A DNA stretch of 64,000 nt from Bradyrhizobium semiaridum (lineage in GTDB: Bacteria > Pseudomonadota > Alphaproteobacteria > Rhizobiales > Xanthobacteraceae). Under the pieces are notes generated by a model. It did not search any database. It had not been told where the DNA came from and saw only the letters and a list, made by a program, of their open reading frames with translations. The stretch covers positions 372,001 through 436,000 of the forward strand of contig NZ_JAGKJJ010000001.1 of the NCBI RefSeq assembly GCF_020329505.1, given 5' to 3'. Numbering within the stretch: the stretch's first letter is position 1; every line of letters begins with the position of its first letter. The translations under genes and the position numbers were made by a program. Shown here piece after piece: positions 1-7,092 of the stretch.

Positions 1-941
1 ATCGCGGCACCACGCTTTACTATGGCAAGGTCGAGGATGACGGCATCCGTTGCTGCTATCACGGCTGGAAATTCGACACCGAGGGCCATTGCCTCGAGCA
101 GCCCTGCGACCCCGAAGGCGGCCTGTTCAAGGACAAGGTGCGGCAGCCCTGGTATCCAGTGCAGGAGCGCTACGGCCTGATCTTCGCCTATATGGGCCCA
201 TCAGAGAAACGGCCGGTGCTGCCGCGCTACGAGTGCCTCGAGACGATGGACGACGGTGAGTTCGTCGAAGCCGATGATTCCTCCATCGGAGGCGGCGGGC
301 CCGCCGTGATCCCCTGCAACTGGCTGCAGCATTTCGAGAACGTGGTGGACCCCTACCATGTGCCGGTGCTGCACGGCTCGTTCTCCGGCCCGCAATTCAC
401 CACCATGATGGCCTCGATGCCCGAGGTGAAGTTCGAGATGACGCCGCGAGGCGTCGCGGTGCGCTCGATCCGCAAACAGGACGACGGCAAGGTGTTCTAC
501 CGTGTCACCGAGGCTGCCTTCCCCACGCTGCGCGTCGTGCCCAATCCGCGGGTCGCGCAATTCGCCCGGGTGGAATCGATCGGCTGGACCCTGCCGATCG
601 ACGACACCTCGTTCCGCATCTATGTCGCCGGCCGCGTCAAGAATTCCGGCGATATCGGCCGGATGCGCTCGAAGTTCAACGGAAAATTCTGGTGGGACAT
701 GACCGAGCGCGAGCACCAGCAATTCCCCGGCGATTACGAGGCGCAGGTCGGCCAGGGCCCGGTGACTGTTCATTCCGAGGAGCATTTCGGCCAGAGCGAC
801 CGCGGCATCCTGATGATCCGCCGCATGCTCTCGGACCAGCTCGACGCCATCGCCGCCGGCCGCGACCCGATCGGGGTATCGTTCGATGCCGACGCGAAGC
901 CGATCGAATTCGAGGCGGGGAATTTTATTCGCGAGGCCTGA
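1..941 (+). CDS. Rieske-type aromatic ring-hydroxylating oxygenase, catalytic subunit (5' end cut by window edge)
   Basis: The frame is open from base 3 and gives about 312 residues, the C-terminal part of a Rieske non-heme iron oxygenase that hydroxylates or demethylates an aromatic compound. The second half of the Rieske [2Fe-2S] site is visible as CCYHGW near residue 16. The mononuclear iron site follows as NWLQHFENVVDPYHVPVLH, in which the family pattern DxxHxxxxH gives Asp116, His119 and His124 of the fragment. The N-terminal half of the Rieske domain lies outside the window. An MFS carrier starts 41 bases downstream and a TRAP binding protein converges on it, which suggests uptake and oxidation of one organic acid or aromatic. 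The substrate cannot be read from the sequence. Confidence 0.9.
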   Translation, partial: RGTTLYYGKVEDDGIRCCYHGWKFDTEGHCLEQPCDPEGGLFKDKVRQPWYPVQERYGLIFAYMGPSEKRPVLPRYECLETMDDGEFVEADDSSIGGGGPAVIPCNWLQHFENVVDPYHVPVLHGSFSGPQFTTMMASMPEVKFEMTPRGVAVRSIRKQDDGKVFYRVTEAAFPTLRVVPNPRVAQFARVESIGWTLPIDDTSFRIYVAGRVKNSGDIGRMRSKFNGKFWWDMTEREHQQFPGDYEAQVGQGPVTVHSEEHFGQSDRGILMIRRMLSDQLDAIAAGRDPIGVSFDADAKPIEFEAGNFIREA

Positions 942-982
942 CGGCCCACGCTCAAAACAGAAACAAATCAGGGGGAAATGCC

Positions 983-2275
983 ATGGTCGATCTCGCACCG
1001 CAGGCGGCTGCGCCGGCTGAGGCCGCCGTCAGGCCGTCGGCCCGGCGCTATTACGTGCTGGGGTTGCTCACCATCGTCTATGCCCTCAACTTCCTCGACC
1101 GCACGATCTTCAACGTGCTGATCGAGCCGATCAAGAAGGAGTTCGCGCTCAGCGACACCACCATGGGCCTGCTCGCGGGCTTCGGCTTCGTGCTGTTCTA
1201 TTCGCTGCTCGGCCTTCCGATCGCGCGGATGGCCGACCGCCTCAACCGCCGCAACATCGTCGCTGTCGCCTTCGCGTTCTGGAGCGCCATGACCTATCTG
1301 TGCGGCCTCGCCATCAGCGTCACCACGCTGGCGCTGGCGCGGATCGGCGTCGGCATCGGGGAATCCGCCGGTACGCCGGCGTCGCAATCGATGATCGCCG
1401 ATCTCTTCAGCAAGAACGAACGGCCGCGCGCGCTCGGCATCTACGCGATCGGCACCTATCTCGGCGTCTTCCTCGGCTATTTCATCGGCGGCTATGTCAA
1501 CCAGCATTACGGCTGGCGGACCGCGTTCTTCACCGCGGGCCTGCCCGGCGTCGCGCTCGCCGCGATTTTGTGGCTGACCATCGCCGAGCCGAAGCGCGGC
1601 GCGATGGCCGAGACCTTCAAGGCCGAGCCGATCGGGCCGACGCTGCGGTTTCTGGTTTCGCAGCCGAGCTTTGTCATCGTGCTGATCGGCTTCTGTCTCA
1701 CGACCTACACCAACTACGCCACCGCGGTGTGGATCCCGCCGTTCCTGGCGCGCATCCATCATCTGACCAGCGCCGAGATCGGGACCTATGCCGGCACCTT
1801 CAAGGGCCTTGCCGGCATGGCCGGCACGCTGATCGGCGGCCTCGTGGTGGCGCAGATCAGCCGCCGCGACGACCGCTGGAAATTATGGGCGCCGGCGATG
1901 ATGTCCGGCCTCGCCGGCCCGGTGTTCGCGCTGTGCATGCTGACGCCGAGCTTCACGATCATGGTCGCCACCCTGGCGCTGACCTCGTTCATGGTCGGCT
2001 TCCATCTCGGCCCGATCTTCGCGATCGCGCAGACCGTGGCAAAACCCAGCATGAGGGCGCTGGCCTCGGCGATCGTACTCCTGACGGCGACCTGCTTCGG
2101 CCAGGGCATAGGTCCCCTCGCCGTTGGCATGATCAACGACGCGCTGAAGGGCGCCTATGGCGTCGACGCGGTGCGCTACTCGCTGCTGTCGGCCGCGGTG
2201 ACGACGACGGCCGGCGCCCTGCTGTTCGTCTGGGCCGCGCGCTGGATCCGGTCGGATATCGCCCGCGCCACCTAG
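983..2275 (+). CDS. MFS transporter, spinster-like
   Basis: A 430-residue major facilitator protein with about 12 hydrophobic segments. The loop between the second and third helices carries the MFS motif A (ARMADRLNRR). The first helix has the LNFLDRT pattern seen in spinster-like and hexuronate/aromatic-acid carriers. The ATG at 983 follows a GGGGGAAA ribosome site; a longer frame begins inside the upstream oxygenase gene, but the family length supports 983. It lies 41 bases after the Rieske oxygenase gene on the same strand and is probably cotranscribed, so import of the oxygenase substrate is the likely role (inference). It ends 5 bases before the convergent TRAP binding-protein gene. Confidence 0.88.
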   Translation: MVDLAPQAAAPAEAAVRPSARRYYVLGLLTIVYALNFLDRTIFNVLIEPIKKEFALSDTTMGLLAGFGFVLFYSLLGLPIARMADRLNRRNIVAVAFAFWSAMTYLCGLAISVTTLALARIGVGIGESAGTPASQSMIADLFSKNERPRALGIYAIGTYLGVFLGYFIGGYVNQHYGWRTAFFTAGLPGVALAAILWLTIAEPKRGAMAETFKAEPIGPTLRFLVSQPSFVIVLIGFCLTTYTNYATAVWIPPFLARIHHLTSAEIGTYAGTFKGLAGMAGTLIGGLVVAQISRRDDRWKLWAPAMMSGLAGPVFALCMLTPSFTIMVATLALTSFMVGFHLGPIFAIAQTVAKPSMRALASAIVLLTATCFGQGIGPLAVGMINDALKGAYGVDAVRYSLLSAAVTTTAGALLFVWAARWIRSDIARAT

Positions 2276-2280
2276 ATCGT

Positions 2281-3303
2281 TCAGCTCAGCTTACCGGTGT
2301 ATTTCTCCAGCGCCGCCCACGGCTCCACGCCGTAAGTCTTCTGCCACTGCGTGTAGAAGCCGGCCTTCACCAGCGCCGCCCTGAACTGCAGCGGGTCGGG
2401 TTTGGTGAAGGTCATGCCCTTCCCGGTCAGCTCGGCCTGCAACGAGCGGTCCATCTCGACGAGGTCCGCCCGTTCCTTCACCGCCGCGGCGTCGAAGGCG
2501 GCGTTGATGATGTCGAGCAGGTCGGGCGGCAGGCCGGCCATGGCGCGGCGGTTGCCGAGGATCCAGTAGCCGCTCCAGCAATGGTTCGACAGCGCGCAGT
2601 ATTTCTGCACCTCGTAGAGCTTGCCGGTCGAGACCTGCGCCAGCGGGTTCTCCTGGCCCTCCACGATGTGGGTCTGCAGCGCCGAATAGAGCTCGCTGTA
2701 GGAGATGCTCGACGGCAGCGCGCCGAGGCCGGAGAACAGCGAGGTCAGCAGCGCCGTCACCGGGACGCGGATCTTGAAGCCCCTGAGGTCGTCGACGCTG
2801 TTGAGCTGCCGGCTCGACGATGAGGTGATCTGGCGGAAACCGTTGTCCCAGACCTTCTTCAACGGCACCACGCCGGCCCTGGCGATCGCCTCGCGCACGA
2901 GGTCGCCGACGCCGCCGTCCATCGCCGCCCAGACCTGGTCGTAGGACTGGAACGCGAAGCCGATGCTCGGCAGGCCCGAGAGCGGCACCAGCGTCGACAG
3001 CGTCATGCTCGGCGCCGCCAGCAGCTCGATGCCGCCGGCGCGGACCTGGGACAGCATCTCGGGATCGCCGCCGAGCTGGCTGTTGGCGAACACCGTGATG
3101 TTGACCCGGCCCGACGACTGCGCGCCGACCGCCTTGGCCGCCTCGGCCAGGCGGATCGTTAGCGGATGGGTTTCCGGGGTGTTGACGCCCAGCTTGAAAT
3201 CGAACTCGGCGGCGGCAAGGGCGCGTTTACCGAGCATCGCGGCGGCGAGCGCCCCGGAGCCGGCCCCGAGTACGCCCCTGCGGGTCACCTTCATTGTTTT
3301 CAT
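2281..3303 (-). CDS. TRAP transporter substrate-binding protein, DctP family (orphan)
   Basis: A 340-residue periplasmic binding protein. The N-terminus (MKTMKVTRRGVLGAGSGALA) has a twin-arginine motif followed by a hydrophobic stretch and an alanine-rich cleavage region, so Tat export is likely. The rest follows the DctP plan, including a VNTPETHPL segment after the signal and the YSELYSALQT region. DctP proteins bind organic acids for DctQM permeases, but no dctQ or dctM gene occurs in the window. The ATG at 3303 follows GGGGAG by about ten bases. The 3' end meets the MFS gene tail to tail. It may serve a permease encoded elsewhere. Confidence 0.88.
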   Translation of the reverse strand: MKTMKVTRRGVLGAGSGALAAAMLGKRALAAAEFDFKLGVNTPETHPLTIRLAEAAKAVGAQSSGRVNITVFANSQLGGDPEMLSQVRAGGIELLAAPSMTLSTLVPLSGLPSIGFAFQSYDQVWAAMDGGVGDLVREAIARAGVVPLKKVWDNGFRQITSSSSRQLNSVDDLRGFKIRVPVTALLTSLFSGLGALPSSISYSELYSALQTHIVEGQENPLAQVSTGKLYEVQKYCALSNHCWSGYWILGNRRAMAGLPPDLLDIINAAFDAAAVKERADLVEMDRSLQAELTGKGMTFTKPDPLQFRAALVKAGFYTQWQKTYGVEPWAALEKYTGKLS

Positions 3304-3495
3304 TATTGTTTTTCTCCCCGGGCGCATTCCCGCGCCCAGTGCCAGTTTCGGCCCTGCAGCCGTGCCGCGCAAGCCGCGGCGAAACCAATCCGCGGACGGG
3401 ATGAAACCATTTCGCGGACCCCACGAAACGATCCGGAAACAGATCGGCCTTACGAATCCGTGCAACAGACGGCGCATAGACGCCCGGAGGCGATC

Positions 3496-3699
3496 ATGAA
3501 CCACTCGATCCATTCAGCCGATCGTTCGACCCATCTGAAGATTGTGGTCGTCGCGCTCGTGGCCGGCATCGCGGTCGCAGCCCTCGGCATTTCGGCCCGC
3601 AACAATGCGGACTTCACCCAGACCGCCCAGTCCACCCAGGTCATCAAGGCCGGCAAGCCAGTCGTGATCACCTCGTCGGGGACTTCGACCGTCCGCTAA
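3496..3699 (+). CDS. Small single-pass membrane protein, unknown function
   Basis: A 67-residue protein whose ATG follows a strong GGAGG ribosome site at 3486-3490. Residues 15-32 (IVVVALVAGIAVAALG region) form one membrane helix with a short N-terminal cytoplasmic head. The exported tail is Thr/Ser/Val-rich and ends VVITSSGTSTVR. A good intrinsic terminator follows at 3727-3748, so the gene is a single transcription unit. I do not recognise a family with a known function. The good ribosome site and terminator argue that it is a real gene. Confidence 0.75.
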   Translation: MNHSIHSADRSTHLKIVVVALVAGIAVAALGISARNNADFTQTAQSTQVIKAGKPVVITSSGTSTVR

Positions 3700-3726
3700 G
3701 GTTTTCCAGGGCTCCGGCAAAAAATG

Positions 3727-3748
3727 GCCGCCCCTGGGCGGCTTTTTT
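3727..3748 (+). terminator. Intrinsic terminator of the small membrane protein gene
   Basis: Six-base GC stem (GCCGCC / GGCGGC) with a CCTG loop, followed directly by six T residues. Confidence 0.8.
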
Positions 3749-3885
3749 GTTGGTCGAACGTCGCCGGGGCGGTCAGGCCCAACCTTAACTGCCTGCTAAT
3801 CCGGTCGCTCGATTGCGATCCACTCCGCGACCCCAGTCTTAAAAATTGTTCCCTAAGTTCGGCGTCAACAGGGGCTCAGGCCATC

Positions 3886-4086
3886 ATGATTTTAGAGCAG
3901 CAAGCGATTTCAACGGGGTTCAAGATCATCTGCAGCGATTGCGGCAGCCTGTCGATCAAGGCGACCGATCCGGCGCGTGCGTCCGACGATACGGTCATCG
4001 AATGCCGCCGCTGCAGCGCAGTGCGTGGCACGATGGCAGACCTACACAGGCTGGCGCAGCACAGCCGCGACCTCTTCGAATTCTAG
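3886..4086 (+). CDS. Small CxxC-CxxC protein, putative zinc ribbon
   Basis: A 66-residue protein starting MILEQQAIST. It has two CxxC pairs, CSDC (residues 16-19) and CRRC (about 41-44), spaced as in small zinc ribbons, so metal binding is likely. No membrane segment is present. The ATG at 3886 is preceded only by a weak AGG; the frame extends upstream without a better start. The next small gene begins 14 bases after the stop. The function is unknown to me; a regulatory or nucleic-acid-binding role is only a guess. Confidence 0.65.
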   Translation: MILEQQAISTGFKIICSDCGSLSIKATDPARASDDTVIECRRCSAVRGTMADLHRLAQHSRDLFEF

Positions 4087-4100
4087 TTCGGGCGCGACCG

Positions 4101-4292
4101 ATGCTGTCAGACCAGAGCGCCGCCGTGCAAAGCGACATCCCGATCGATACGATCTGGTCGATCCTCGAGGCCGCCAACGAACTGAACGACGCTCCCACGG
4201 TCGACGCTTGCCGCCGCGCCATCGATGCGAACCTGCGCGGCGACGCGCCCCGCCAATCCGACCTCGCCGCGATCTCGGCCTTCTTCGCATAA
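4101..4292 (+). CDS. Small helical protein, unknown function
   Basis: A 63-residue predicted soluble protein (MLSDQSAAVQSDIPIDTIWS...) that is mostly amphipathic helix. It begins 14 bases after the CxxC protein gene and is probably cotranscribed with it. There is no clear Shine-Dalgarno sequence and no recognisable motif. The call rests on its position and ordinary amino acid composition, so confidence is moderate. Confidence 0.5.
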   Translation: MLSDQSAAVQSDIPIDTIWSILEAANELNDAPTVDACRRAIDANLRGDAPRQSDLAAISAFFA

Positions 4293-4518
4293 TCCGCGCG
4301 GGCTTCGCATTCCGGAATAATCGACGTCGGCGCAGCGATCGCCATGCAGCGAATCGCGGCTTGTGTGCCGCCAGCGCTTCAAGTCCCCTCCAGCGGGACC
4401 TGTGTATTTCGTGGGCCGTACATTCAGAAACATAAAAACAAAATCCGAGACTCACCTTAACTTGCCTCGTCCGGGGTTTGCTGGCTGTCTGTCACAGCTT
4501 CGAGGATCAAACCCGCCG

Positions 4519-5826
4519 ATGAAATTGACGCGCGAAGACCTGGCTGTCGGAAGCTCCATTCTCGCTTTCTTCCTGTTGAGCCTCGTATCGCTGATCGCCT
4601 GCGGCTACGTCTTTCCGGCGATGCATGTCTGGCGCTCCGACGGCATCACGGCACAAGCCGTTCTCGGCACCGCTGTCATGGTGGCGTTTGTCCCGGCGTT
4701 CGTGGCCGGCCGGTTCAGCTTCGGCTATCTCGTCGCCTTCGCGCTGCTTTCGGCGGTGTTCGGCTTCGTCTGGCTCAGCTTCTTCAGCGGGTTCGATTAT
4801 CCGCACGGCTTCGCCCGCTGGGCCATGATCGCCGCGCTTGCCGCCGCGATGATCCCGCTGCTGTTCCGTCACTTCCGGATCTGGCGGCCCGAACTGTCGG
4901 AAGCAGCCTTGAACCGCATCGTGTTCGCCCTGCTGGCTGCATCGTTCGCGGTGCTGATCGCCGACGTCTCCTACGGCACCAGCCTTGGCGATCCCTACGG
5001 GCCGGCCCGTAATGCCGTCACGCGGCCGTTGCTGCTCAACTATCTCACCAGCATCATCATCGGCGCGCCGCTGCCCTATCTGTTCGCTCATTTCGCGACA
5101 CGTCGTCGATGGGGTGCGGCAGCCTGCGTCCTGTTCCTCGCGCTGTGCTTCTATCCGGTCGTCAACAACAAGACGATCCTGCTGCTGCCGATCTGGCTGC
5201 CGTTCCTGTTCTGGCTGTTCGGCCGCGTCAATCCGCGGCTGGCGACCGTGCTGGCGTTGCTCATCCCGATGACCATTGGCCTCGTCGCCTTCGTCGTGCT
5301 TGCTGCCGATAAGGACTACGTGCTGTTCAGCGCCATCAACCTGCGCTTCATCGCGATCCCCTCGCTGGCACTCGATCACTATGCCGACTTCTTTGCCCGC
5401 CGCGAACTCACCCATTTCTGCCAGGTATCGATCCTGCGGCACCTCAATGGCTGTAGCTACGGCGAGCTCGGGCCGGAGTTCGCGGCGGTCTATCGCGATG
5501 GCAATTTCAACGCCTCGTTCCTCGCCACCGAAGGCATCGCGTCGGTCGGCCTGGTCTTCGCCCCGGTCTCGGCCTTCCTATGCGGCGTGATCCTGTCGGC
5601 GGGGTCGATGGCCTCGCGACATCTGTCGCCGCGCTTCGTCGCGGTGTCGTCAGGGATCGCCGTCCAGGCGATCATGAACGTCCCGCTCACCACCGCGCTG
5701 CTGTCGAACGGAATCGGGCTGCTGTTCCTGCTGTGGTGGCTGACCCCCGAATGGCGGGCGGAATGCTCGCCCAGCCCGGCACTGACGGCGCAGCCGGTGA
5801 AGCGTCTCGGTCTCGCAGCATCCTGA
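4519..5826 (+). CDS. Polytopic membrane protein resembling O-antigen/oligosaccharide polymerases (Wzy-like)
   Basis: A 435-residue protein with about 10-12 membrane helices. A long non-membrane stretch near residues 275-335 is followed by a GNFNASFLATEGIASVG segment. Repeat-unit polymerases often have a comparable N-x-N-x-Phe ... Gly segment after their large periplasmic loop, so a Wzy-type role is plausible. The family is too divergent for certainty by eye. The ATG at 4519 gives a first helix directly after a short basic head. No other polysaccharide gene is adjacent; the exopolysaccharide locus of this window lies 45 kb away. Confidence 0.6.
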   Translation: MKLTREDLAVGSSILAFFLLSLVSLIACGYVFPAMHVWRSDGITAQAVLGTAVMVAFVPAFVAGRFSFGYLVAFALLSAVFGFVWLSFFSGFDYPHGFARWAMIAALAAAMIPLLFRHFRIWRPELSEAALNRIVFALLAASFAVLIADVSYGTSLGDPYGPARNAVTRPLLLNYLTSIIIGAPLPYLFAHFATRRRWGAAACVLFLALCFYPVVNNKTILLLPIWLPFLFWLFGRVNPRLATVLALLIPMTIGLVAFVVLAADKDYVLFSAINLRFIAIPSLALDHYADFFARRELTHFCQVSILRHLNGCSYGELGPEFAAVYRDGNFNASFLATEGIASVGLVFAPVSAFLCGVILSAGSMASRHLSPRFVAVSSGIAVQAIMNVPLTTALLSNGIGLLFLLWWLTPEWRAECSPSPALTAQPVKRLGLAAS

Positions 5827-6051
5827 ACGGATGGCCGTAAAGCCACGGAGGGTGCCCGGCACGTTTCCAGTTGAATCAGCTAGCGACTTCCTGCAGCATT
5901 CGCGTCGGCCGGGCCGGATTTTTTCGAGCCCGGCGGATGTCCCGCAACCTTGTCGTTCAGTTGCTGAACCGCTTTCAATTTTGCAATGCGATATTTCGAG
6001 CTGAGGGGAAGGTTCGGATTCTGATTTCCATTTTCAGGGGAGTTTTCAATT

Positions 6052-6939
6052 ATGCGGCGTTTCCATTTGCTGATTCTGGCCATTGGCCTGCTTCTGCCCG
6101 CGCTCGCATCCGCCCCGGCGCATGCCCAGGCGACCCGAACCTGGGTCTCCGGCGTCGGCGATGACGCCAACCCGTGCAGCCGCACGGCGCCTTGTAAGAC
6201 ATTTGCCGGCGCAATCTCGAAGACCGCCGCACAAGGCGAGATCAATTGCTTGGATCCCGGTGGGTTCGGCGGACTGACCATCATCAAGGCGATCACCGTT
6301 AATTGCCATGACATGTTCGCCTCCGTGCTCGTCGCCGGCACCAACGGCATCGTCATCCAGGCCGGCGCGTCCGACCGAGTTGTTCTCCGCAACATCCAGG
6401 TCCAGGGCATCGGTCCTGGAGTCAATGCCGGCCTCGTCGGCATCAAGATCAACTCGGCCGGCTCGGTCTCCATCGAAGACTGTATGATCACGCAATTCGG
6501 TCAGCAGGGCATCCTTGATCAGCGCTCCAATGCCGGCGGTAAACTGTTGATCAAGGACACCCTCATCACCCACAACACCGGCTCCGCAATTTCGATAGCC
6601 GGCGCGGCGACCAACAATGCGACGCTCGACGGCGTGCGATCGTACAACAACGCCTTCGGGCTCGCCGTCGGCAACGGCAACAACGTCACCGTCAAGCGCT
6701 CGGACTTCTCCAGCAACAGCATCGGAGTCACAGCCGATCCTGGTGCGCAAATCTCCGTTAACAGCAGCGCAATCAACAGCAACGCAACCGGCCTGAACGG
6801 CAGTGGCATTCGCGTGTCGGATTCAGACATCAACTACAACACGACCGCCGCCTTCGCCGGTACGCCGACGAGTTTCGGCACCAACCGCCTCGTCGGCAAT
6901 GCCGCGACGGGCGCGTTCAATACGGCCGCGCAGCAATAG
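6052..6939 (+). CDS. Secreted right-handed beta-helix repeat protein
   Basis: A 295-residue protein with a clear Sec signal peptide (MRRFHLLILAIGLLLPALAS, cleavage near AHAQA). The mature part contains Asn/Gly/Ser/Val-rich coils such as INSAGSVSIEDC, VGNGNNVTVKR and ISVNSSAINSN, typical of parallel beta-helix (pectate-lyase-like) proteins. Cysteines near the N-terminus (NPCSRTAPCK) may form a disulfide. The ATG follows a GGGGAG ribosome site. No catalytic residues of a defined lyase are obvious, so carbohydrate or surface binding is as likely as catalysis. It converges on a second secreted protein gene. Confidence 0.85.
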   Translation: MRRFHLLILAIGLLLPALASAPAHAQATRTWVSGVGDDANPCSRTAPCKTFAGAISKTAAQGEINCLDPGGFGGLTIIKAITVNCHDMFASVLVAGTNGIVIQAGASDRVVLRNIQVQGIGPGVNAGLVGIKINSAGSVSIEDCMITQFGQQGILDQRSNAGGKLLIKDTLITHNTGSAISIAGAATNNATLDGVRSYNNAFGLAVGNGNNVTVKRSDFSSNSIGVTADPGAQISVNSSAINSNATGLNGSGIRVSDSDINYNTTAAFAGTPTSFGTNRLVGNAATGAFNTAAQQ

Positions 6940-7092
6940 TCAGCCCTGCCCGGGCCCACTCCTCCCCGGGGTCGACTGAGGTGCCCCGGAAGCACTTCAG
7001 CAAGGCTCGCCCCGGCAGCGCCGCATTGCTGGGGCGAGTTGTTTTTGGGAAATCGCGCGCGAGACACGACTCGGACCTTCGGCGATCCAGAC

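Noticed and set aside
3166..3699. A long N-terminal extension of the 67-residue membrane protein gene
   Set aside because: The extension overlaps the TRAP binding-protein gene and its leader and has random composition; a strong GGAGG precedes the internal ATG at 3496.
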